A program made the translations under genes and the position numbers. A stretch of DNA of 64,000 bases from UBA668 sp040081465 (GTDB lineage Bacteria > Actinomycetota > Acidimicrobiia > Acidimicrobiales > Ilumatobacteraceae), in NCBI GenBank assembly GCA_040081465.1, contig JBEBGL010000001.1:359956-423955 (forward strand), read 5' to 3'. Positions 24,289 through 33,090 of the stretch are shown here, one piece after another. The notes under the pieces were generated by a model. That model saw nothing but the letters and a program-made list of their open reading frames with translations. It was not told where the DNA came from and ran no database searches. Within the stretch, counting starts at the first letter, position 1, and each line of letters opens with the position of its first letter.

Positions 24289-25491
24289 TTATTGAGCCAG
24301 CATACGGCCGACACGACGGCGGCGCGGTGTCACCTGGCGCCGCCCCATGAGCGGCCAGGCCGACACTGACTTGCTGGCCGAGGTGTGTGGCAGAGCCACC
24401 TTGCGGTAGATCTCGGCGTAACGCTGGGCAAGCGTCGTCATAGAGAAGTCGTCCGCGCGGATGTCGCCCGTCTTGACCAGGCGCTCAGCTAGTGCTGTGT
24501 CCGAGAGCGCCCGCTCGAGCGCCACCGCGAGCGAGTGCGCGTCACCGGGTGGGACGAGTAGCGAGTCGACGTCGTCGGTGGCGACGTTGCGATAGCCGTC
24601 GAGCGCGCTCGCAACGATGCACGTGCCCGCCGCCATCGCCTCGATCAACACGACGCCGAACGATTCACCGTGAAGCGAGGGCGCACAGAACACGTCTGCA
24701 CCTTTCAGTCGCGAGATCTTCTCTGCGTCCGACAGTCGACCAAGCCATTCGATGCGCGTGTCACCAGCGGACTGCGCGCGCAAGGTCTCGGTGTCGGGCC
24801 CGTTGCTCGCGATCCACAGGTGTACGTCCTTGCCGCCGATCTGGCCAAGCTCGGCCATCGCCGCCAGCAACACATCGAGACCCTTGCGCTCTTCATGACG
24901 ACCGCAAAAGAAGATGGTCGGTCCGTCGGTGGGGTGCGGTTCCGCGTTGCGATAGTCATCAAGTTCGACACCGTTGAACAGAATCTCGTAATCGCCCGGA
25001 ATATAGGGACTGACCAGTGCGGCCGCATCCTTCGAAACAGCGACACGGTGAGCGAGGTTCGCGGCAGCCGGCTTGATGTAGTTCTTGAGGTGCTTGTAGC
25101 TCGCGCTCTCGCCAGCAGCGTGAAAGGTTCCGACAACCGGCGCGGGGTGCAGCAGCATCGCCGTCATCGGTGGCCCAGGCGCAAACGGTTCGTGAAGATG
25201 CAACACGTCGAATTGCTCTTCGAACATCACGCGCGTGGTGCGCAGCATGCACGACGGGTCGGGTGCGAGAGGTGCGACCGAGCCATTGGCCGACGTCGGC
25301 AGACTGTTACCGAGGGGCGTGACGAACGTAGCGGGCGGCGGCCCGTCACAAGGCCCGAGCACTCGTACCTCTATACCCATGCGCCGAAGCTCACGAGCAA
25401 GCCCCATCACCTGCGCTTGCACTCCCCCAGGCACCGAAAGGCTGTAAGGCGAGACCATCCCAACTCGCAGAACGCGCTCGGTACCAGCCAT
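24289..25491 (-). CDS. pimA: GT4 glycosyltransferase, probable phosphatidylinositol mannosyltransferase (PimA-like)
   Basis: A 400-residue GT-B enzyme. The N-terminal acceptor loop is MVSPYSLSVPGGVQAQVMGL, the typical PimA glycine-rich motif. Other matches are FDVLHLHEPFAPGPPMTAML, VGTFHAAGESASYKHLK, FCGRHEERKGLDVLLAAM and the nucleotide-sugar EX7E region HGESFGVVLIEAMAAG. PimA transfers mannose from GDP-mannose to phosphatidylinositol at the inner face of the plasma membrane, the first PIM step. The assignment is strengthened by pgsA-patA in the same region, though in many actinobacteria the three genes are adjacent. The C-terminus has a basic extension (GRRQVTPRRRRVGRM). Confidence 0.87.
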   Translation of the reverse strand: MAGTERVLRVGMVSPYSLSVPGGVQAQVMGLARELRRMGIEVRVLGPCDGPPPATFVTPLGNSLPTSANGSVAPLAPDPSCMLRTTRVMFEEQFDVLHLHEPFAPGPPMTAMLLHPAPVVGTFHAAGESASYKHLKNYIKPAAANLAHRVAVSKDAAALVSPYIPGDYEILFNGVELDDYRNAEPHPTDGPTIFFCGRHEERKGLDVLLAAMAELGQIGGKDVHLWIASNGPDTETLRAQSAGDTRIEWLGRLSDAEKISRLKGADVFCAPSLHGESFGVVLIEAMAAGTCIVASALDGYRNVATDDVDSLLVPPGDAHSLAVALERALSDTALAERLVKTGDIRADDFSMTTLAQRYAEIYRKVALPHTSASKSVSAWPLMGRRQVTPRRRRVGRMLAQ

Positions 25492-25631
25492 GCGGGCACG
25501 CTACCGGGGGCTTTCATGCCCGCAGCCACGCATCTAACCACCCGCTCTGCCGATCGCCCTAGCTCCTGCGAGACTTGCGGAACCGGGGCGGGGTTTCGGA
25601 CGTCTGAACTACTGCCTGCCGGGCTGAGCAT

Positions 25632-27725
25632 GTGGAGCCACTGTTGACCGACTTCCCCCAATCGATCTTGCGCCGCTCGCTCTTGCCGCTTCTTTTCGTC
25701 GTCGCCGTGTTCGGAGTTTCGTCCGGCTCGACTCCCGCGCGCGCCGCCGGCGTGACGACGCTCACCGTCACCGCCGGCGTTGGCGATGGCTGGCACGACC
25801 CAGGCGATCATGTCGTTGTCACCGCCACGGTCGAAACTGACGATTTGCTGAACGGTCGCATTGACGTCGTGTCTATATCGGGCGCTTCGGTTAGTCGCGA
25901 GATTCAAGTTGCAGGTGGCACCACCAAAGCATTCATGCTGGTGGCGCCAACGGGTTACGACCTTTCACCGATGGTCGTCAACCTGTACCGCGGCAACGAA
26001 CTGATCTCGAAGAAGGCCGTGTCGTTGGCTGCAGCGGAAACGGTAGAGCTGGTCGGCGTGCTTCCGGCGCTCGTTACTCGCGCCGGCGAGTTGCCCGAAC
26101 AACGCAACCTTGCGACCGACTCGGGCAAAGCGATCATTCAAGAATTGTCGCTAGAACAAATGTCGCTCGGCGCGCCCGCGCTCGAAGCGTTCGATTCAAT
26201 CGCCGCGACGACAGCCGACTTGCGCTCACTGCAGCCCGACCAACTAACTGCGCTACTCGGGTGGCTGAACCGCGGCGGTCGACTGTTGCTCGACGATGCC
26301 GGCGATATGTCGGCACTGCCGGAAGAGTGGCGGCCAGGTAATGCCGGCTACGCGCTCGCCGGACGCGGCGAGGTGCGACTGATCGACGGCAAAGGCAGCA
26401 ACAATCAGTGGTCCGCAATAATCGAACCGAGCGGGTTCTCAACCAGCGAGAACGTCGGCTGGTTCGGCTCTAGCGAACAACTCGGCGTCACGCAGCAAGA
26501 CCTCGCACTGCGCGCAGGCGTGAAGCAGCCGTCGCTCGTCCCTTTGCTAGTGCCGCTGCTCGCCTATTCGGTCGTCGTCTCGCTCGTCCTCTACTTGGTG
26601 CTGCGCGCTACGCGTCGACTCACACTGGCTTGGATCGCGATCCCCGTACTTGCGTCAGTCACCGCCGTCGGTGTGTTTTGGTACGGGCAGCAGTGGCGTT
26701 CTGTCGGCAAGCCCGCGGCTGCGACATTCGTCGAGTCGTATCCCGGCGGCGCCGATGCATACACCAGCGTGCTGACCTTCAGTCGCGACGGCGGCACAAG
26801 CACCATTCAGCTACCCGCCGGTTGGCAGAGCGATAGCGAGCTGACCTACTTCTTCGGTGGTGGTGCAGTCGTGGCACCGCGACTGATCCCATCGGCTGAC
26901 GGCAGCGAGATTCGCGTCGGCTTGGAGCCTGGCCAGGTGACGACCGCCAACGCAGTCGGCCCCACATCCGAATCTGGCCTCGTAGTAACGGCGACCGCTC
27001 GCGGCGACGAAGTTGTTGGCACTGTCACGAATCGCAGCACGGTGACGCTGCATCAGGTCGCTGTCTTCGGACCGGGTGGCGCCGACGACATCGGCACCCT
27101 TGCCCCCGGTGCGAGTGCCGACTTCACGATCGATGCCGAGCGCTTGCCCTTCGGCTTCACACTCGCCGACAGGGTTTGGAAGGGCACGAGCGATCCGCGT
27201 GCAACCGAAGACGAGATTGCTGAGCTCGGCATCTGGACAAACGCGGGCTTCGGACGAACGATGTATCCATCAGCGCTTGTGCGCGCAGCAGGTTGGACTA
27301 CCGAGCTACGCCACGGTTTCGAAGTGTCGGGGGGCTTCACGAGCACCACAGTCGTGACCGCTCTGGCGCCAATACGGGCGACCACTGCTCCCCTGCCCGC
27401 GGCGTCGGTGCGCGCGACTGTTGTGCGTACGCCGAACACAATGTTCGGCAACGGCCTAGCCGACACGATCTACCGCTTCACGCTGCCGCCGGACGCACCG
27501 ATCGGGCAGGGCATTGTTCTTGAGATGCCGTTCGGGCTCACAACCATCGAGCTTTGGAACGGCAGCGGCTGGGTGAATCAGACCCCCGATCAAATTGGGC
27601 GAGTGATCGTTGAGCCACCGATGCGGACGGACGGCGTCATCATGGCTCGCATCTCCAACGAAGTTGGCTTCTTCAGCGACCAGGTCCCCGAAGTCCGCGG
27701 CATCGTGCCCGGGGAGTTTGCATGA
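25632..27725 (+). CDS. Exported membrane protein heading the MoxR/ABC/vWA operon
   Basis: A 697-residue protein. A signal or anchor segment (SLLPLLFVVAVFGVSSGSTP) precedes an extracellular beta-rich domain (about 40-150). Next is a glutamine-amidotransferase-like fold (LQPDQLTALLGWLNRGGRLL, LDDAGD; about 185-240), two membrane helices (LVPLLAYSVVVSLVLYLVLR; IAIPVLASVTAVGVFWYG; about 300-350) and a long extracellular C-terminal part. No catalytic residues are evident. Proteins of this layout are common as first genes in MoxR-DUF58-vWA operons. The start is GTG 25632; a TTG at 25644 has a better-placed GGAG (6 nt). It overlaps the ABC ATPase by 4 bp. Confidence 0.75.
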   Translation: MEPLLTDFPQSILRRSLLPLLFVVAVFGVSSGSTPARAAGVTTLTVTAGVGDGWHDPGDHVVVTATVETDDLLNGRIDVVSISGASVSREIQVAGGTTKAFMLVAPTGYDLSPMVVNLYRGNELISKKAVSLAAAETVELVGVLPALVTRAGELPEQRNLATDSGKAIIQELSLEQMSLGAPALEAFDSIAATTADLRSLQPDQLTALLGWLNRGGRLLLDDAGDMSALPEEWRPGNAGYALAGRGEVRLIDGKGSNNQWSAIIEPSGFSTSENVGWFGSSEQLGVTQQDLALRAGVKQPSLVPLLVPLLAYSVVVSLVLYLVLRATRRLTLAWIAIPVLASVTAVGVFWYGQQWRSVGKPAAATFVESYPGGADAYTSVLTFSRDGGTSTIQLPAGWQSDSELTYFFGGGAVVAPRLIPSADGSEIRVGLEPGQVTTANAVGPTSESGLVVTATARGDEVVGTVTNRSTVTLHQVAVFGPGGADDIGTLAPGASADFTIDAERLPFGFTLADRVWKGTSDPRATEDEIAELGIWTNAGFGRTMYPSALVRAAGWTTELRHGFEVSGGFTSTTVVTALAPIRATTAPLPAASVRATVVRTPNTMFGNGLADTIYRFTLPPDAPIGQGIVLEMPFGLTTIELWNGSGWVNQTPDQIGRVIVEPPMRTDGVIMARISNEVGFFSDQVPEVRGIVPGEFA

Positions 27726-28666
27726 GCGCGACCGCCGACATCATCACGGTCGACGCGACGGACGAGCCCACGTTCGACGCGGCGGCAGGCGACAAGCCTG
27801 TCGCGGTGCGTGCTCAGCAACTGACCAAGCGCTACGGCAATCTGCTGGCGGTCAATCAGCTCGATCTCGTTGTGCCGCGCGGATCGATCTTCGGCCTGAT
27901 CGGGCCCAACGGTGCTGGCAAGAGCACGACGTTCGCAATGATGGCGAGTCTGCTGACGCCGACCAGCGGGCGAATCGTGGTGATGGGCGCCGATCCGTCG
28001 CGCAAGCCGCGCACCGTTCGTCGTCGGATGGGTTACATGCCCGACACGCTCGGCGTCTACGACAACCTTCGCGTTGACGAGTACTTGCAGTTCTTCGCCG
28101 CGTCGTACGGCATCCCGCCAACCGAGTGGACCGATCTCGTCGATGGCTTGCTCGAGCTCGTTGATCTCAGCGTGAAGCGCACGGCGATGGTGAACTCGCT
28201 GTCGCGTGGCATGAAGCAACGCCTCAGCCTCGCTCGCGCCCTCGTTCACGATCCGGAGCTGCTGGTGCTCGATGAGCCCGCGAGCGGCCTCGACCCGCGT
28301 GCTCGCGTCGAGTTGCGCGAGCTGTTGAAGACCCTCAATGGCATGGGCAAGACGATCATCATCTCGTCGCACATTCTTTCCGAGCTCGAAGAGATGTGTA
28401 CCGACGTGGCGATCATGGAAGCTGGCAAGCTGCTCGCCGCCGGCCCGCCACGCGAAATCCTAGATCGCCTCGGCGGCTCACGCTCGGTGCGCGTGCGCTT
28501 CGCAAGTGGAATCAGCGAAACATTCACTGTGGCTGACAATGCGGAACAATCAGCGCTGCTGCGCCGCCTCGTCGTCGATGAAGGCCGCGACGTTGTCGAG
28601 TTCGTTGAGGAGTCCGGTGGTCTCGAGCAGTTGTTCATGTCGCTCACCGAGGGGATCGTTCAATGA
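27722..28666 (+). CDS. ABC transporter ATP-binding protein
   Basis: A 314-residue ATPase. A 25-residue leader precedes the nucleotide-binding domain: Walker A IGPNGAGKSTTFAMM, Q-loop region MGYMPDTLGVYDNL, signature LSRGMKQRLSLARALVHDP, Walker B LLVLDEPASGLDP, and H-loop IIISSHILSELEE. The last ~70 residues form an extension (SVRVRFASGISETFTVADN) usual for ABC-2/NatA-type exporters. It pairs with the ABC-2 permease encoded next; the overlap is 4 bp. The transported substrate is not known, and in this operon type it is probably linked to cell-envelope assembly (inference). Confidence 0.95.
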   Translation: MSATADIITVDATDEPTFDAAAGDKPVAVRAQQLTKRYGNLLAVNQLDLVVPRGSIFGLIGPNGAGKSTTFAMMASLLTPTSGRIVVMGADPSRKPRTVRRRMGYMPDTLGVYDNLRVDEYLQFFAASYGIPPTEWTDLVDGLLELVDLSVKRTAMVNSLSRGMKQRLSLARALVHDPELLVLDEPASGLDPRARVELRELLKTLNGMGKTIIISSHILSELEEMCTDVAIMEAGKLLAAGPPREILDRLGGSRSVRVRFASGISETFTVADNAEQSALLRRLVVDEGRDVVEFVEESGGLEQLFMSLTEGIVQ

Positions 28667-29622
28667 TGATGAACCCCGTCCTCAGTCGCGAACTACGCGA
28701 GCGCATGCGCACCGGACGCGCTTTCATCGTGATCGGTGTCTTTCTGCTGATGCTTACGCTGACCGCGTACCTCGTCTATCAAGGCTCGACCACGACGGGT
28801 CAGATCGATACCGACCTTGCGCGCCAGACGCGCCTCGGACGCGACCTGTACGAGTGGGTGCTGTTCGTCATGCTCGCACTCGTGCTGTTCTTTGTGCCCG
28901 GGTTGACGGCTGGCGCCATCGCTGGCGAACGCGAACGCCAAACGCTGCTGCCGCTGCAGGTCACGTTGCTGCGACCGCGCAGCATTCTCGTGGGCAAGGT
29001 GCTCGCCGGCATGAGCTTCATGTTGCTGCTGCTGTTCGCATCGCTCCCCGTGATGATGGTTGCCTACCTGCTCGGTGGTATTCGTCCGCTCGACGGCCTG
29101 AAGGGTGTCGGCATTGTGTGCGTTATTGCCATGCTGCTGACGCTGATGATTACGGCTCTCAGTGCGCTGACGCGTCGGGTTCAGACGGCGACGCTGCTCG
29201 CCTACGGATTCACCGCACTTCTAGTGTTGATCGGCCCTCTCCTCTACTTCACGATGCGTGTAGCCGATGGCAGCAACGGCGACGACATCGAGAATCCGCC
29301 AGCGATCTTGCTGGCGCTAAACCCAATCACGATCGTCGCCGACGCCACGGCCGGAGAGAACTCATCGGGCGTCTTCACCGAAGCCGACAATCCGCTGAGC
29401 TGGGCACGCCAACAAGTCGTCGAGGCGAAGTCGATCAACGACGACTCGTGGTTCGCGTGGTTCCCCGAAGACAACTTCCGTGCGCAATTCCAGGACGTCA
29501 ACAACGGGCGCGAAGGTTTCCCGGCGTGGGCGCTGGGCACCATTGGTTTGGCCGATCTCGCCGCACTCCTTTCCTACTTTGCAGTCCGACGACTGCGTAC
29601 CCCTGCGGAGACTGAACGATGA
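28663..29622 (+). CDS. ABC-2 type transporter permease
   Basis: A 319-residue membrane protein with about six helices: FIVIGVFLLMLTLTAYLVYQ, LFVMLALVLFFVPGLTAGAI, MSFMLLLLFASLPVMMVAYL, VCVIAMLLTLMITALSALTR, LLAYGFTALLVLIGPLLYF and one near the C-terminus. The cytosolic coupling segment GERERQTLLPLQVTLLRPRS follows the second helix, typical of ABC-2 permeases. It is flanked by 4-bp overlaps with the ATPase and the next gene, so it is co-translated with its ATPase partner. Confidence 0.92.
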   Translation: MMMNPVLSRELRERMRTGRAFIVIGVFLLMLTLTAYLVYQGSTTTGQIDTDLARQTRLGRDLYEWVLFVMLALVLFFVPGLTAGAIAGERERQTLLPLQVTLLRPRSILVGKVLAGMSFMLLLLFASLPVMMVAYLLGGIRPLDGLKGVGIVCVIAMLLTLMITALSALTRRVQTATLLAYGFTALLVLIGPLLYFTMRVADGSNGDDIENPPAILLALNPITIVADATAGENSSGVFTEADNPLSWARQQVVEAKSINDDSWFAWFPEDNFRAQFQDVNNGREGFPAWALGTIGLADLAALLSYFAVRRLRTPAETER

Positions 29623-31214
29623 ACAAAACTGTCACTCCCCTCCTCGATGCAGTTCGCCGTCGCCTGCGATTGGCGTGGGCGGTCGCCACCCTGCAAGTCG
29701 TCGCGCCAATGGTCGCTGTAGCCGCGCTTGCGTTTGTCGTTGCCGGTCGAATGTTCGACCTGCCGTACAGCGATGTTGCTGCGTTGTGGATGGTCGCCGG
29801 CGTTGTCGTATTGATCGGCGGCTACGCAATGTTCTGCAAGGTGCCCGAGATGTTGGTCGCACGCGCAGCCGACCGCGGACTCGCTACTCGCGATGCGTTC
29901 GCCACCTCGTTGGAACTTGGCGATGGATCGGATGACGACTTCGCGCAGCGCGTGCAAGTGCGCGCTGCCGAGCTGGCCGCTGTGTCGACACCGAAGGCGG
30001 CGGTGCCATTGCGTTGGCGGCGCCGACCAACCGGCATCGCGATGCTCGTCGCACCGGCCGCGATCGCACTCGCGTTCATGGCGAACCCGCAAGATGCGCT
30101 TAGGCAAGATCGCGCGCGCGACGAATCTGCAATCGAAGCCACGGCCGACGTGCTGCGCAGCGAAGCGGAACGCATCGCGCAGCAGCCGGAAGGTACTGAA
30201 GCTGCCGAGCGTTTGGAACAACTGGCGGCCGAGCTTGAGAAGACCAACTCACTCGAGAAGGCACAAGAACTTCTCGATCAAGCCGCGGCCGAGTTGCGCG
30301 AGCAAGTCGGCGACGACCTGCTCGCCAAGAAGGCCGCTACCGAAGGTTTGCAGCGCAGCCTCGAGAACTCGCCGCTACCCGGAACAAGCAAGGAAGAAGC
30401 CGGCGAACAAACGGTGCAGGAACAACTCGACGCGCTTGCCGCCGAGCTACCGAACTTGAGTGATGCCGAGCGTGCCGACGCCGCGGAGCGACTCGAAGAC
30501 CTAGCTGCGACGCAAGAGGCAGGCGACCCTGCAACTGCCGATGCCTTGCGAGAAGCAGCGCAGTCGCTGCGCGAAGGCAACGTGTCGGGTGCGCAAGCTC
30601 GCCTCGGTGAAGCAGGGCAAGCCAACGCGCAAGCATCCAGCGATGCAGCGCAGCAGACAGCCGCGAGCGATGCAGCGCAAGCTGCAGCCAATGCTGGCGA
30701 ACAACTGGGCAACGCGGGCGAGGGTCAATCTGCCGGTCAAGGTCAGGGACAAGGTCAAGGCCAAGGTTCCGGCTCGGGTTCCGGTCAAGGCCAGGGCCAG
30801 GGTTCCGGCTCGGGTTCTGGTCAAGGCCAGGGTTCGGGTGGTGCTGGCGGCAATCCGTCCGGGCCGGTAGGCGGTGGCAGCGGTTCGTCGGGTGATGGCG
30901 GCCAAGGCGGCCAGGGAAGCGGCACCGGGCATACCGACGGCAGCGGCGGACCCGACCTCGACACGATCTACGACCCGGCGCACGGTTCCGGCGGTGAAAC
31001 TGGAACGGTCGGCGGCGGCACGGGCTCTGGCGATGGCGGCACAGTCGGCACTACCAACGGCCAAACGAACAGCGGCTCATCGCAGGTACCTGTGCGCGAC
31101 GTGCTCGACAGCTACTCGCGTCAGGCAACCGACGCGATGAACAATCCATCGGTGCCACCCGCGATACGAGCGCTTGTGCTCGCGTACTTCAACCAACTTC
31201 AAGGAGCAAAGTAA
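29619..31214 (+). CDS. Membrane-anchored coiled-coil protein with long Gly/Gln/Ser linker
   Basis: A 531-residue protein resembling DUF4175-type members of MoxR operons. Three N-terminal membrane helices (LAWAVATLQVVAPMVAVAAL; VAALWMVAGVVVLIGGYAMF; GIAMLVAPAAIALAFMA) surround a short cytosolic loop. Residues about 175-355 are strongly helical and charged (AERLEQLAAELEKTNSLEKA, AERADAAERLEDLAATQEAG), probably coiled coil. Residues about 366-487 are low complexity, with runs of GQ and GS (GQGQGQGQGQGSGSGSGQ). The last ~40 residues (VPVRDVLDSYSRQATDAM) are conserved-looking again. The DNA of the linker is repetitive but in frame. Its stop overlaps the moxR ATG by one base (TAATG). Confidence 0.75.
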   Translation: MNKTVTPLLDAVRRRLRLAWAVATLQVVAPMVAVAALAFVVAGRMFDLPYSDVAALWMVAGVVVLIGGYAMFCKVPEMLVARAADRGLATRDAFATSLELGDGSDDDFAQRVQVRAAELAAVSTPKAAVPLRWRRRPTGIAMLVAPAAIALAFMANPQDALRQDRARDESAIEATADVLRSEAERIAQQPEGTEAAERLEQLAAELEKTNSLEKAQELLDQAAAELREQVGDDLLAKKAATEGLQRSLENSPLPGTSKEEAGEQTVQEQLDALAAELPNLSDAERADAAERLEDLAATQEAGDPATADALREAAQSLREGNVSGAQARLGEAGQANAQASSDAAQQTAASDAAQAAANAGEQLGNAGEGQSAGQGQGQGQGQGSGSGSGQGQGQGSGSGSGQGQGSGGAGGNPSGPVGGGSGSSGDGGQGGQGSGTGHTDGSGGPDLDTIYDPAHGSGGETGTVGGGTGSGDGGTVGTTNGQTNSGSSQVPVRDVLDSYSRQATDAMNNPSVPPAIRALVLAYFNQLQGAK

Positions 31215-32230
31215 TGGCGCAAAGACTCCCAACGATTACGCCCGAGCAGTACGCCGAGCTCGCCGAACAGATCGAGCGCGAAGTCGGCAAAGTAATCGTC
31301 GGCCAAGACCAACTCGTGCGCACGATCGTTACGTGTCTGCTTGCAGAAGGACACGCACTACTGGAAGGCGTGCCGGGTCTCGGTAAGACGATGCTGCTGA
31401 AGGCGTTGTCGCAAGCTGTCGATCTGCCGTTCAGTCGCGTGCAGTTCACTCCCGACCTGATGCCAGCCGACATCGTCGGCACGCAAGTGCTCGAAGAGGA
31501 CGACCGCGGGCATAAGACTTTCCAGTTTCGCGAAGGGCCGGTGTTCGCCAGCTTCGTGCTCGCCGACGAAGTCAACCGCGCAACACCGAAGACGCAGTCG
31601 GCGCTGCTCGAGGCGATGCAGGAACGCGCCGTCACAACGGGAGGTCTCACCCGCCCGCTGCCGCGACCGTTTCTTGTAATGGCAACGCAGAACCCGTTAG
31701 AGATGGAAGGCACGTATCCGCTGCCCGAAGCGCAGCTCGACCGCTTTCTACTGAAGGCGCAAGTGCCGTTCCCCAGCGCCGAAGACTTGGTCACCGTGCT
31801 CGAACGCACTACAGGCACACAGACGGCAACGCTGCACTCAGTCGCCGACGCGCCAACGCTGCTGGCGATGATCGAACTTACACGCCAAGTACCGATCGCT
31901 AGTCACGTTCTGCGCCACGCCGTCGATCTTGTTGTTGCAACGCATCCCGACGCGGAGACTGCGCCAGAACTCATTCGTCGCTACGTTCGCTTCGGCGCAT
32001 CGCCGCGTGGCGCGCAGGCGATGGTGCTTGCTGGAAAGGTGACCGCGCTACTCGACGGTCGCCCGAACGTTTCCATCGCCGACATTCGCCAGGTCGCTGT
32101 CGCCGCACTGCGCCACCGAATGGTGGTCGGCTACGAAGCGACGGCCGACAACGTCGACGCCGCACAACTCGTCACCGCGCTGCTTGAAACCGTCGCCGAA
32201 CCGACAGCAGGGATGCGCGGCGCGCCGTGA
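31214..32230 (+). CDS. MoxR-type AAA+ ATPase
   Basis: A 338-residue ATPase of the MoxR group. The core is VIVGQDQLVRTIVTCLLAEG, Walker A ALLEGVPGLGKTMLLKALSQ, the MoxR segment RVQFTPDLMPADIVGT, Walker B VFASFVLADEVNRATPKTQS, sensor 1 FLVMATQNPLEMEGTYPLPE and the C-terminal lid with RFGASPRGAQAMVLAGK. MoxR ATPases act as chaperones that mature or load metal cofactors onto vWA-domain partners (family knowledge). The partners are the DUF58 and vWA proteins encoded next; all three reading frames overlap. Confidence 0.95.
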   Translation: MAQRLPTITPEQYAELAEQIEREVGKVIVGQDQLVRTIVTCLLAEGHALLEGVPGLGKTMLLKALSQAVDLPFSRVQFTPDLMPADIVGTQVLEEDDRGHKTFQFREGPVFASFVLADEVNRATPKTQSALLEAMQERAVTTGGLTRPLPRPFLVMATQNPLEMEGTYPLPEAQLDRFLLKAQVPFPSAEDLVTVLERTTGTQTATLHSVADAPTLLAMIELTRQVPIASHVLRHAVDLVVATHPDAETAPELIRRYVRFGASPRGAQAMVLAGKVTALLDGRPNVSIADIRQVAVAALRHRMVVGYEATADNVDAAQLVTALLETVAEPTAGMRGAP

Positions 32231-33090
32231 GCGAACTGCTCGACCCACAACTACTGACGCAACTCGAGCGGCTACAGCTCCGCACGCGTCGTCGGCTCGC
32301 GGGTCGATTCGCTGGCGAGCATCGCAGCACGCGCTTCGGCAACTCACTCGACTTCGCCGACCAGCGCGAGTATCACCCGGGCGACGACTACCGCCGTATC
32401 GACTACGCCCTGTACGCGCGCACCAACCAGTTGTTCGTCAAGCTGTTCGAGGCCGAAGACGACCTCAGCGTGCGCATCCTGCTCGACGTGTCGGCCTCGA
32501 TGGGCCACGAGGGGAAGCTCGACCAGGCGAAGCGATTGGCCGCAGCCGTCGGCTTTCTCGCGCTGACGCGCCGCGACATTGTCACGCTGCACCTCGAACC
32601 CGCCGTGCGTCCGGCGCAGCGATTCACCGGTCGCCACGCGGTGACCGCGCTGTTTCGTGTTTTGGAGTCTCTGACCCCAGCGGGCGAAACCGATCTCCGT
32701 TCCGCCGCTGGTGACTTGCTCGCTCGCCCGGGACCTGCCGGAGTAACTGTCGTGATCAGCGACCTGCTCACCGCGTCGTGGGAACCCGCAATCGACCGAC
32801 TGCCGGCGCGCGGGGGCGAAGTGACCGTCTTGCACGTGCTTGCCAAGGAAGAGATTTCGCCGACGCTCATCGGCGACCTCGACGTCGTCGATGCCGAGTC
32901 GGGTGAGCGTGTGCCGGTCAGTCTCAGTCACGACAGCATCAAGAGCTACCGCGAAGTAGTCGACCGTTGGCTGCTCGAGGCCGCGGCGCGCTGCCGCCGA
33001 CGGGGCGCGAACTACCAGCAGGTGCTCGCCGACGAACCAATCGCCGACGTCTTGTTGAAGGGCTGGCGCCACCAAGGAGTCGTTAGGTGA
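32227..33090 (+). CDS. DUF58 family protein (vWA-like fold)
   Basis: A 287-residue protein starting at GTG 32227. The DUF58 signature is REYHPGDDYRRIDYALYART, followed by LFVKLFEAEDDLSVRILLDV and the MIDAS-like DVSASMGHEGKLDQAKRLAA. A metal-site DxSxS is therefore present. It lies between the MoxR ATPase and the large vWA protein with 4-bp overlaps on both sides, the standard gene order of these operons. It is probably cytosolic; its exact partner is not known. Confidence 0.93.
   Translation: MSELLDPQLLTQLERLQLRTRRRLAGRFAGEHRSTRFGNSLDFADQREYHPGDDYRRIDYALYARTNQLFVKLFEAEDDLSVRILLDVSASMGHEGKLDQAKRLAAAVGFLALTRRDIVTLHLEPAVRPAQRFTGRHAVTALFRVLESLTPAGETDLRSAAGDLLARPGPAGVTVVISDLLTASWEPAIDRLPARGGEVTVLHVLAKEEISPTLIGDLDVVDAESGERVPVSLSHDSIKSYREVVDRWLLEAAARCRRRGANYQQVLADEPIADVLLKGWRHQGVVR

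Noticed and set aside
30725..30845. CRISPR-like or minisatellite repeat
   Set aside because: Units are short, adjacent and in frame, encoding GQ/GS dipeptides; there are no spacers.
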